From: an uncultured Selenomonas sp.
Lineage (GTDB): Bacteria; Bacillota; Negativicutes; Selenomonadales; Selenomonadaceae
Assembly: GCA_937915915.1 (NCBI GenBank)
Contig: CALGGN010000362.1
Span: 1 to 12,697 of the forward strand
DNA length: 12,697 nt
Direction: 5' to 3'
Part shown: piece after piece, positions 6,209 to 12,167 of the stretch
Layout: the number at the start of each line of letters is the position of its first letter
Position numbering within the stretch: position 1 is the stretch's first letter
Made by a program: the position numbers and the translations under genes
The notes under the pieces: generated by a model
Databases searched by the model: none
Told to the model about the DNA's origin: nothing
The model's input: only the letters and a program-made list of their open reading frames with translations

Positions 6209-7431
6209 TGAGCAACCTTTTGATACAGGAAGTACCTCTGATGGTGCTTCCCACCTTGGCGACGAAAATCGGCCTCAACGAGGCCATGTTCCTACAGCAG
6301 CTCCACTACTGGATTGACCACAGCAAGCACGAGATGGAGGGGCATCGGTGGATTTATAACACCATCGAGGACTGGTGCAAGCAGTTTCCCTTCTGGTCGC
6401 GGCGCACCATCACCCGTGTTATCGCTTCCTTGGAGCGTCAGCGGCTGATCCTCACGGCGAATTACAACCACAAGGGATTTGATCGCACGAAGTGGTACAC
6501 CGTGAATTATGAGTTTTTGGCGAAGATGGAGGCGGAACCTATGCCGTCCGTACCTTCACCGGAGGAAAAGGAGGAGGATAATCAGCTGGAAGATGCTCTG
6601 CCGGAGGACGTTACAAATGTTGCCCCGGCTCCGAATGGAGATGGGACAAAGGCTTCTGTAGCAGAAAATCCCGTATCAGAGTCAGCCTCTGTTGATGGCA
6701 CATCCATGATGCCAAATTGGCACAATGAGGAAAATCAAGGGGTAGCGGCCTCCGAGGTAAGTGGCACATCCATTATGCCAAAATGGCACAATGAGGAAGG
6801 ACGGGGCTTGACGGGCAATCTGCCATCTTCTCCCGATGTAGGTGGCACATCCATCGTGCCAAATTGTCATCATCCATTATGCCAAAATGGCACAATGGAA
6901 TGTGCCAATCTGGCATCACCAATACCAGAGAATAACTACAGAGATTACACAGAGAAAACAACAACACCTCAAGACACAGAATCTTCGAGGGAGAAGTCTG
7001 CCGAATCAGAGCAGGAGAGTTTGTTGTTGTTGTTGGCTCCTCGTTATGGGATTCAAGAGAAAACCATGCGGAAATACCTCCAAAAGTTTGGACTGGAGCT
7101 GGTGCTGAAGGAGTTTTCTTTGCTCAAAAAGTTCCTTGAGCAGAAAAAGCCCATTCAGAATCCGGCAGGGTGGCTTCGCTGTGCCTTGGAGGAGCAGTAT
7201 GCGGATGCCGGGGCTGACCTTGAGAAAGTCCGGCAGGAGAAACTGGCTGAGGCCGCAGCGAAAAATCAGGCCAGAAAAGAATATTACGAGCGGCAACTCC
7301 GTGAGGAACTGGAGAAAGACCATACCGAGGTGGATGAGTCCAATCCCTTTTATGGCTACTTTCTTCGGCATTGCAAACAGAACGGGGACAAAGGGACAGA
7401 AGAAAATCAAAGTCATCCTGTAGAGACGTGA
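6208..7431 (+). CDS. Replication initiator-like protein (phage/plasmid replisome organiser type)
   Basis: A 407-residue protein. Residues 1-110 resemble the winged-helix N-terminal domain of Firmicutes phage and plasmid replication proteins (LNEAMFLQQLHYWIDHSKHE, WIYNTIEDWCKQFPFWS, then the recognition-helix region RRTITRVIASLERQRLI). Residues about 110-260 are a low-complexity linker whose DNA contains iterons. Residues 270-332 form a second conserved block (KYLQKFGLELVLKEF, NPAGWLRCALEEQY), and the C-terminus is rich in charged helix. The protein probably binds its own internal repeats to start replication. AAAGGGG at 6192-6197 precedes the ATG by 10 nt. It is the first gene of the rep-par region. 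The domain call is by recognition; the exact family is uncertain. Confidence 0.65.
   Translation: MSNLLIQEVPLMVLPTLATKIGLNEAMFLQQLHYWIDHSKHEMEGHRWIYNTIEDWCKQFPFWSRRTITRVIASLERQRLILTANYNHKGFDRTKWYTVNYEFLAKMEAEPMPSVPSPEEKEEDNQLEDALPEDVTNVAPAPNGDGTKASVAENPVSESASVDGTSMMPNWHNEENQGVAASEVSGTSIMPKWHNEEGRGLTGNLPSSPDVGGTSIVPNCHHPLCQNGTMECANLASPIPENNYRDYTEKTTTPQDTESSREKSAESEQESLLLLLAPRYGIQEKTMRKYLQKFGLELVLKEFSLLKKFLEQKKPIQNPAGWLRCALEEQYADAGADLEKVRQEKLAEAAAKNQARKEYYERQLREELEKDHTEVDESNPFYGYFLRHCKQNGDKGTEENQSHPVET
6696..6915. repeat. Iteron array inside the replication gene (candidate replication origin)
   Basis: Two 37 bp copies (6696-6732 and 6762-6798) differ at 2 positions. Partial copies start at 6843 and 6871. 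The repeating core is TGGCACA, at 6696, 6718, 6762, 6784, 6843 and 6888 with an inverted copy at 6901-6907. Pairs are 22 bp apart. Between them lie 13 bp dyads of the form TGCCAAATTGGCA at 6710, 6776, 6857, 6880 and 6903; the last three are exactly 23 bp apart. The dyads fall in all three reading frames of the host gene, so the DNA rather than the peptide seems conserved. An A-rich stretch (6925-6975) follows and could be the unwinding element. Confidence 0.75.
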
Positions 7432-7514
7432 CAGGAATACGCCTCGACGTGATACGACTGTCCCATGCCTTCGTTTATGCCGAGGAAACAATCAGACAAA
7501 GGGAGGAATACTTT

Positions 7515-8024
7515 ATGCCAGAAAATCATCAGGAAACCATGCCGGGAGAACTGGAGACGCTGAAAAAGGAACTGGAAACTACCCGGCAGCAGAATCTTCA
7601 TCTCCAGAAAATCATTTCCTTGGGCAATATTTCCACGCTCTCCACCCTCATCGAGCAGTATCTGTCCTTCAGTCAGGTGTAGTTCAAGAAGATTGCCCAA
7701 GAGATTCAGCTGACGGACTACTCCCGCGACAATGTGGAGAAGGTCATTCGTCTGCTGGAGCATTTGGACTATGCCCGGAAGGAGCTTCATGTGTTCATCG
7801 ACCTTCACGAGGAGGGCATTGTGGGGCTGAATCCCCACTTCCAGAAGTGTATCTTTACGGCGACCGCCATTTCCCGTGAACTGGAGGAGATAGGTCTGCT
7901 CATTGATATGAGCGAGGAGGAAGCCGGAGAGCTTCATCGCCTCTTGACTGGATTCCAACAGGGATTGGAAAAGTGCGTGGAGGGCATCAAGAGAGAGCAT
8001 GGGGAACAGGAGGCGCATACATGA
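7515..8024 (+). pseudogene. Small unrecognised gene interrupted by an in-frame TAG
   Basis: ATG 7515 has GGGAGGA at 7501-7507 with 7 nt spacing and opens a 55-codon frame (MPENHQETMPGELETLKKEL..., coiled-coil-like) that stops at the TAG at 7680-7682. The same frame then continues without another stop for 113 codons to the TGA at 8022-8024, with helical, protein-like sequence (FKKIAQEIQLTDYSRDNVEKVI, LEEIGLLIDMSEEEAGEL). The end forms an ATGA overlap with the next gene. This looks like one ~169-residue protein broken by a single nonsense change. The second half could start only at GTG 7734, which has no good ribosome binding site. I recognise no family; the protein would be soluble and mostly helical. 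Confidence 0.55.
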
Positions 8025-8329
8025 GCCTGTTCGGCGACCGTTTGCGGGAGTGCCGGGAGAACCGTGGCATCACGAGGGAAGAACTGGCTACCCGCCTCGG
8101 CATTTCCCGCAACACCTTGGGGCGATGGGAACGGGGAGAACGGTGGCCTCGTTCCTTGGAACTGGTCTATGAGCTGGCCAATATTCTCGGAGTTCCGGTA
8201 CTGTATTTCTCCGACGTGGACGAGGAGAAGCAGGAGGAGGAACTCAAAAAGAATTCCGTCATACAGGATTTAGAGGAGCGGTTGGCTCGATTGGAACATT
8301 CTCTGGACGAGGGGAATACCCATTCTTGA
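8021..8329 (+). CDS. XRE-family helix-turn-helix transcriptional regulator
   Basis: A 102-residue protein with an N-terminal Cro/CI-type helix-turn-helix at residues 3-60 (FGDRLRECRENRGITREELA, then RLGISRNTLGRWERGERWP) and a charged, coiled-coil-like tail that may dimerise. ATG 8021 overlaps the preceding stop (ATGA) and has ACAGGAGG 7 nt upstream. It probably controls the replication/partition region. It lies directly before the DnaA-box cluster and parA. Confidence 0.85.
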   Translation: MSLFGDRLRECRENRGITREELATRLGISRNTLGRWERGERWPRSLELVYELANILGVPVLYFSDVDEEKQEEELKKNSVIQDLEERLARLEHSLDEGNTHS

Positions 8330-8335
8330 AGATTT

Positions 8336-8378
8336 TTATCCACAGGATATTCCTGACTTATCCACAAATTTATCCACA
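8336..8378 (+). promoter_or_regulatory. Cluster of three perfect DnaA boxes
   Basis: TTATCCACA, the strongest DnaA-box form, occurs three times in the same orientation at 8336-8344, 8358-8366 and 8370-8378, within 43 bp of A/T-rich DNA. The cluster fills the gap between the XRE gene and the parA ribosome binding site. It could be part of the replication origin or make parAB expression respond to DnaA. A short dyad (AGGA/TCCT, 8344-8354) lies between the first two boxes. Confidence 0.85.
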
Positions 8379-8396
8379 GAGAACGGAGGAATCAAC

Positions 8397-9176
8397 ATGC
8401 GTACCATCGGCTTTCTCAACTGGAAGGGTGGGGTAGGAAAAACATCCATTGCCATCAACACAGCCTATGCCTTGGCTGAAAGCTGGGGGGTGAGAGTCCT
8501 GTTTATCGACATGGACAAGCAGGGAAATGCCTCCTACTGGTTCGACTGCGACGAAAGCAGGGGAACTCTCAGCAATCTCTTGGTGTCCTGCACTAATGCG
8601 GAGGAAGTTTATGACCTTGCGCCCATGACGGCGGAGGAAATCATTCAGCCCACCCGCTACCCAAACATTGACCTGATTGCAGGAGATCCCCAGCTTCTGG
8701 AAATCAATCTTGCCATTTTGAAAAACGCCCACGGACGGCAGGACAATATTCTGTCGGAAGCGTTGGCTCCCATCCGTGACCGGTACGATGTCTGCATCAT
8801 CGACAATCCGCCGGACTCTAATATTCCCGTACTGAATGGCCTTCGACTCATGGATGATGTGGTGGCAGTCACCCTTCCCAATCGGTTTAGCCTGAACGGT
8901 GTGGAGCACTTGGAGCAGGAAATCAAGAATCTGGGCTTGGCCATTGGCATTCGCGGGGTTATTGTGAACCAGTTTACCTCCACCGATGGGTGCTACGCCA
9001 TTGTGGACGAATTGCGGGAGAAGAAGTATCGCCTGTTTCCGCATATCCGGGGAGGAAAGGCCACCCAGAAATGGCTTGACCAGTCCATCAACGAGCAGAA
9101 GAGCATCTACGAGATTTCTCCCCGCTCCGGGTTTGCCAGAGACCTGATGAAATTCATCGAGGCTCTGGTGGCATGA
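8397..9176 (+). CDS. parA: ParA-type partition ATPase
   Basis: A 259-residue deviant Walker-type ATPase. The Walker A motif KGGVGKTS (10-17) has the ParA/MinD signature lysine Lys10. The Walker A' region is LFIDMDKQGN (Asp38), and Walker B is DVCIIDNPP (131-139). No N-terminal helix-turn-helix is present, so it is the short (Soj-like, type Ib-like or chromosomal-like) form. With ParB it should move plasmid or element copies apart over the nucleoid. ACGGAGGA lies just upstream of ATG 8397. parB follows 25 bp after the stop, so the two are probably cotranscribed. Confidence 0.93.
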   Translation: MRTIGFLNWKGGVGKTSIAINTAYALAESWGVRVLFIDMDKQGNASYWFDCDESRGTLSNLLVSCTNAEEVYDLAPMTAEEIIQPTRYPNIDLIAGDPQLLEINLAILKNAHGRQDNILSEALAPIRDRYDVCIIDNPPDSNIPVLNGLRLMDDVVAVTLPNRFSLNGVEHLEQEIKNLGLAIGIRGVIVNQFTSTDGCYAIVDELREKKYRLFPHIRGGKATQKWLDQSINEQKSIYEISPRSGFARDLMKFIEALVA

Positions 9177-9201
9177 ATTCAAGAATACGGAGGTGTCCCG
9201 A

Positions 9202-10440
9202 ATGAAAAAGCATACCGGAGGCTTGGCGAGGTTTTTGAACGATGAAACGCAACAGGCCGCAAGACATCCCGCTGACGATGCCAACCGGATTGTCTATATC
9301 GACATTGACAACATCGTGTCCAATCCCCGAAACTTCTACGGACTGCGGGATATTGACTCCCTTGCCGGTCTGATTGCTGTGTCCCACATGGTGGAACCCC
9401 TCATTGTCTGCCCGGAGGAGGACGGGAAGTACATGCTCCTTTCCGGCCACCGCCGTCGAGCCGCCGTCCAGAAGCTCTTGGACGATGGGGACTACGAGGA
9501 ACGGAAACTGCCCTGCATCATTCACGAACGCCGGAAAATCACCATCCCCCAAGAGAACGGGGAGGAGATTGTCTTTGACGAAAGCGACGTTGACCTTCTG
9601 CACCTTATCGCCTCTAACCGTGGCCAGCGGAAAGAGCGGACGATGGACGAGAAACTCAGCGAGGTGAAGTATCTGGAGCCTTTCGCCAGAGCTGTCTTTG
9701 CTCAAAAGCGAAAGGAGCATGGCAAGGGCATGGTGTTCCGCAAGTTCTTTGCCGAGGAAATCTTGGATATTTCCTCCAGCAAGCTGCAACGGTTGGAATC
9801 CATCAAGAAAATGTCAGAAAAGGTCAAGACTGCCGTGGAAAGCGGATATCTCAGGGAGTCCAGTGCTGTGCGGCTATCCGGGATGCCCTTGGAGCAACAA
9901 GATGAAGTCATGGCATGGCTGGAGGAGAACGGTCGCAAAGGAACCATGCAGGATGTGGAGGATGCGATAAAGGCTGTCCAGCCCAAGAAGCCGGAGATGG
10001 ATTCAAGGGGCAACGAGGCGCAAGACGAACCGGTCAATCCCACTACCGAGGACTCTGGCGAGGAAAGCACGGTCATGGAGTCCGATACTATCGGAGAAGA
10101 AGCTGGTACGCGCTGTGATGAAAATGGTGGTGATGGAAGCGAAGACCCGACGGACAGCAGGTCGCCTCATCACCGTATCGAGGACGAAGAAGACGTTGCT
10201 TTCCTGCCGGATAAAAATCTCGGCGTATCGCAGCTTATGGATGTTCCCGACAGCTTTGACAATCCGCAGAAAGAGGCGGAGGACTGGTTCAGGAAGGAGC
10301 GGCTGGCCTTTTATCGGTCAGTGTACGGAGAGGCCAAGCATCTGAGCGAAAGTGAACCGAATGAGCGCAAAGCTGCCCAATGGGGCATCCGTGCCTCAGT
10401 TGCCCGTTACCATATTGCGGAGCTGATGGAAAAAAAGTAG
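9202..10440 (+). CDS. parB: ParB-type partition / DNA-binding protein
   Basis: A 412-residue protein with a ParB/Srx N-terminal domain. Box I-like VYIDIDNIVSNPRN lies near residue 31, and the box II motif SGHRRRAA (81-88) corresponds to the CTP-binding arginine-rich patch of ParB (GxRRxxA). A helix-turn-helix region lies at about 170-235. An acidic low-complexity stretch (about 255-340) precedes a short C-terminal helical domain. It is long for ParB (usually 280-330) because of this insert. ATG 9202 has CGGAGG 8 nt upstream; GTG 9193 overlaps that site and is less likely. No B. subtilis-type parS was seen, so its target is probably element-specific. Confidence 0.9.
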   Translation: MKKHTGGLARFLNDETQQAARHPADDANRIVYIDIDNIVSNPRNFYGLRDIDSLAGLIAVSHMVEPLIVCPEEDGKYMLLSGHRRRAAVQKLLDDGDYEERKLPCIIHERRKITIPQENGEEIVFDESDVDLLHLIASNRGQRKERTMDEKLSEVKYLEPFARAVFAQKRKEHGKGMVFRKFFAEEILDISSSKLQRLESIKKMSEKVKTAVESGYLRESSAVRLSGMPLEQQDEVMAWLEENGRKGTMQDVEDAIKAVQPKKPEMDSRGNEAQDEPVNPTTEDSGEESTVMESDTIGEEAGTRCDENGGDGSEDPTDSRSPHHRIEDEEDVAFLPDKNLGVSQLMDVPDSFDNPQKEAEDWFRKERLAFYRSVYGEAKHLSESEPNERKAAQWGIRASVARYHIAELMEKK

Positions 10441-10485
10441 CTGCCTTTGCACATACGTAGCATATTTCTTCAAGGAGTCGTGATC

Positions 10486-11196
10486 ATGCTGAAGACCAAA
10501 TTGTATTTTGCCCAGCGTATAGCAGAGGATGCTCTGCAACATCATTTCACTGCCAAGGGAGATGGGTGCCAGGAATTTCGACAAATACGGGAGGATTGCC
10601 TTGATTTCATGTCCATCCCCAATACGCAGCGCATTTATGCCAAACTCATAAGGTTAGAATTGAACGAACGAGCTGTGAAGATGGTGATTCGTATGCTGAC
10701 CGCCGAAAAGCGGCAGTATCTCCATCTGCGTTACCGCAGGAAAAAATCCATCGTTGCCGTGTCCCTTGCCCTTCATGTGTCCGTGGCTCAGCTTAATCTC
10801 TGGCATCACGGGATTTTGGAGCAGATTGCCAGATTTATGCTTCTCACATTGAAACCGGAGGATGTGCTCCATCCCGGCAGGGTTGCCCAGATGATTCGGC
10901 TACAGGCCGAGACCATTAGATTTTTCTCTGAGATTGACCCTACGGGGACTGTGGTCACCAAGGACTGGCTTCTTGCCCTCATCATCCGTCATAGAGAGTA
11001 CAAGAAACTCTTGGCAGAAATGAAATTCTTTATGGACGAAGATTCCGTTTCCCTGCATGAGCGGATTGTGGCTGCCCGCCTAAATCATCCCGACGAGCCG
11101 GAAAAATGCCTTGCTCGCTCTTGTCATGTGCATAAATGTGTTGTCAGCCGTCACTTGCGGGAGTTCGAAGAAGAGATGAGTAAATATTTGGTTTGA
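10486..11196 (+). CDS. Unrecognised protein with a sigma-region-4-like helix-turn-helix
   Basis: A 236-residue soluble protein, very rich in Arg, His and Leu. Residues about 72-115 (AEKRQYLHLRYRRKKSIVAV, then HVSVAQLNLWHHGILEQIA) resemble the helix-turn-helix of sigma-70 region 4 or ArpU/RinA-type phage activators. A second basic helical segment sits near the C-terminus (CHVHKCVVSRHLREFEEEM). It could be a transcription activator of the transfer genes or a replication/partition accessory. AAGGAG at 10472-10477 precedes ATG 10486 by 8 nt; the open frame from TTG 10447 is an unneeded extension. It lies 45 bp after parB and ends the par transcript. Function is unknown. Confidence 0.6.
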   Translation: MLKTKLYFAQRIAEDALQHHFTAKGDGCQEFRQIREDCLDFMSIPNTQRIYAKLIRLELNERAVKMVIRMLTAEKRQYLHLRYRRKKSIVAVSLALHVSVAQLNLWHHGILEQIARFMLLTLKPEDVLHPGRVAQMIRLQAETIRFFSEIDPTGTVVTKDWLLALIIRHREYKKLLAEMKFFMDEDSVSLHERIVAARLNHPDEPEKCLARSCHVHKCVVSRHLREFEEEMSKYLV

Positions 11197-11238
11197 CAGA
11201 ACATCCCCCCAATAGGGGCTGCACGAAATCATAATCAT

Positions 11239-11270
11239 AGCCGGACACGCCGCCGTGTGTCCGGCTTTTA
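11239..11270 (+). terminator. Rho-independent terminator after the par region
   Basis: A perfect 10 bp GC-rich stem (AGCCGGACAC, 11239-11248 with 11257-11266) has an 8 nt loop and is followed by TTTATATTA. It ends the rep/par-side transcript 43 nt after the 10486 gene and separates it from the transfer genes. Confidence 0.88.
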
Positions 11271-11337
11271 TATTAGCCATTGAAATCCAAGCCTTCGGCC
11301 TTGCATGGATGCTTTGTCGGAGGCTTTTCCTGTGTGA

Positions 11338-11384
11338 AAATGAGCAACTTTATAAGAAGTTTTTTTTCCTGCGCCCGATACAAT
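11338..11384 (+). promoter_or_regulatory. Promoter of the traF-like gene with 28 bp direct repeat, copy 1
   Basis: The 28 bp repeat (11338-11365, core GAGCAACTTTATAAGAAG) contains the dyad AACTT-N6-AAGTT. Its right half provides a -35-like GAAGTT (11356-11361), which is 17 bp from the -10 TACAAT (11379-11384). Transcription would start near 11391, just before the GGAGG at 11393-11397 of the signal peptidase gene. The same 28 bp occurs unchanged at 11966-11993 in the same promoter register. Confidence 0.65.
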
Positions 11385-11407
11385 GACCTCATGGAGGCGA
11401 GAATATT

Positions 11408-11905
11408 ATGCGCAAAAAGGTTATGGCATTCAGCCTATGTCTATTCACCACTGCCGTTTTTTTCCATGGACTGTCCTATTTTTTCTTCCTGAACATCACG
11501 GATAGTCTGCCTTTGGGACTTTACCTTCGCATACCGGGTGGGGATTACCAAAAGGGGGACTATATCGTATACGAGCCATCGGAGGATGTGCGACGAATGG
11601 TAGCTGACTATGGCTGGGGCGACGGCAAGCATGTGTTTTTGAAGCAGATCGGGGCAGTAGCTGGCGAACACTACGCCGTCCATGGAGAACCACCTGAATT
11701 TACGATTGAAGGGACAACACGGGGACGGGTCTTTGACAGCGACACACAGGGGCATCCCTTGCCGAAACTTCGGGGTGAGTTCATTGTCCCCGCAGGTCAT
11801 GTGCTGCCTGTGGCAACCAATCCCCGCTCCTTTGATGGCAGATATACCGGGACTATCCCCGTTGGCTGTATCAAGGCCAAGGTGATTCCCCTCTGGATTC
11901 CGTGA
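11408..11905 (+). CDS. traF: TraF-type conjugative transfer signal peptidase (S26 family)
   Basis: A 165-residue protein with one N-terminal transmembrane helix (about 5-29). The S26 box B motif TDSLPLGLY has the nucleophile Ser33. The general-base Lys79 lies in HVFLKQIGAVAGE, and the C-terminal box NPRSFDGRYTGTIP matches the SFDSRY-like region of TraF/LepB. In IncP-type conjugation systems TraF matures the TrbC pilin, so this protein probably processes the pilin of the element's type IV secretion system on the outer face of the membrane. GGAGG is 10 nt before ATG 11408. It is short, as TraF proteins are. Its own promoter and a following palindrome make it a separate unit from the TrbF gene. 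Confidence 0.87.
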   Translation: MRKKVMAFSLCLFTTAVFFHGLSYFFFLNITDSLPLGLYLRIPGGDYQKGDYIVYEPSEDVRRMVADYGWGDGKHVFLKQIGAVAGEHYAVHGEPPEFTIEGTTRGRVFDSDTQGHPLPKLRGEFIVPAGHVLPVATNPRSFDGRYTGTIPVGCIKAKVIPLWIP

Positions 11906-11932
11906 ATTTTTTGCCCAATTTGGGCAAAAAAT
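11906..11932. repeat. Perfect palindrome after traF, copy 1 (candidate operator)
   Basis: A 12 bp arm at 11906-11917 and its exact complement at 11921-11932 surround ATT; the core is TTGCCCAATTTGGGCAA. It begins at the base after the traF stop. The GC core is only 4 bp and A residues, not T, follow it, so it is a weak intrinsic terminator on either strand. An identical 23 bp core lies at 12103-12125. Confidence 0.6.
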
Positions 11933-11965
11933 CGGAAGTGGCGTAATATCAGCGTTCCAAGCCCC

Positions 11966-12012
11966 AAATGAGCAACTTTATAAGAAGTTTTTTATTTTCT
12001 TTGGCTTACACT
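11966..12012 (+). promoter_or_regulatory. Promoter of the trbF-like transfer operon with 28 bp direct repeat, copy 2
   Basis: An exact second copy of the 28 bp repeat (11966-11993) supplies GAAGTT at 11984-11989. After exactly 17 bp comes TACACT (12007-12012), giving a start near 12019. The surroundings differ from copy 1, so identity is limited to the repeat and the promoter geometry. It should drive the small ORF at 12021 and the TrbF/VirB8 gene. Confidence 0.65.
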
Positions 12013-12020
12013 AGGGATTG

Positions 12021-12167
12021 ATGATGAAAATCAGGGACAGATTTCCAAGAAGCCAGTATTGGCAGGTGATTCACAAAAATTTCGTTTTGTCAAGCAGAAA
12101 ATTTTGCCCAATTTGGGCAAAAAAATTGCGTCAAGAACTATGGGAGGGATTGCTCAATGAACATTAA
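12021..12167 (+). CDS. Possible 48-residue leader ORF before trbF
   Basis: The reading frame starts at ATG 12021 and encodes a basic 48-residue peptide (MMKIRDRFPRSQYWQVIHKN..., four Trp). Its TAA at 12165-12167 overlaps the trbF start by 11 nt, which could couple translation. The predicted transcription start is only ~2 nt upstream, so translation would be leaderless. Only a weak AGGG precedes the ATG. The second palindrome lies inside the frame. It may be chance; I recognise no family. Confidence 0.25.
   Translation: MMKIRDRFPRSQYWQVIHKNFVLSSRKFCPIWAKKLRQELWEGLLNEH
12101..12125. repeat. Palindrome before trbF, copy 2 (candidate operator)
   Basis: The 23 bp at 12103-12125 are identical to those of copy 1 at 11909-11931 (core TTGCCCAATTTGGGCAA). 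The perfect arms here are shorter (TTTTGCCCA/TGGGCAAAA). It sits about 85 nt inside the predicted trbF leader, 31 bp before the trbF start, where a bound protein or an RNA hairpin could block transcription. Confidence 0.6.

Noticed and set aside
6208..6225. Similarity of the replication gene start (ATGAGCAACCTTTT) to the 28 bp transfer promoter repeat
   Set aside because: Only about ten bases match, they are coding, and no promoter geometry is present; treated as chance.
6682..6967. Short minus-strand frames and a possible CRISPR array over the repeats in the replication gene
   Set aside because: The repeats are irregularly spaced (66, 81, 23, 23 bp), without unique spacers of constant length or cas genes; they behave as iterons, and the frames are shadows created by the repeats.
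7680..7682. TAG read as pyrrolysine or other recoding
   Set aside because: No supporting signal or suppressor gene is visible in the window; a plain nonsense mutation is simpler.
11906..11932. Palindrome as the traF terminator
   Set aside because: The stem is mostly A/T with a 4 bp GC core and is followed by A residues, not a T-run; an operator fits better, though weak termination is not excluded.
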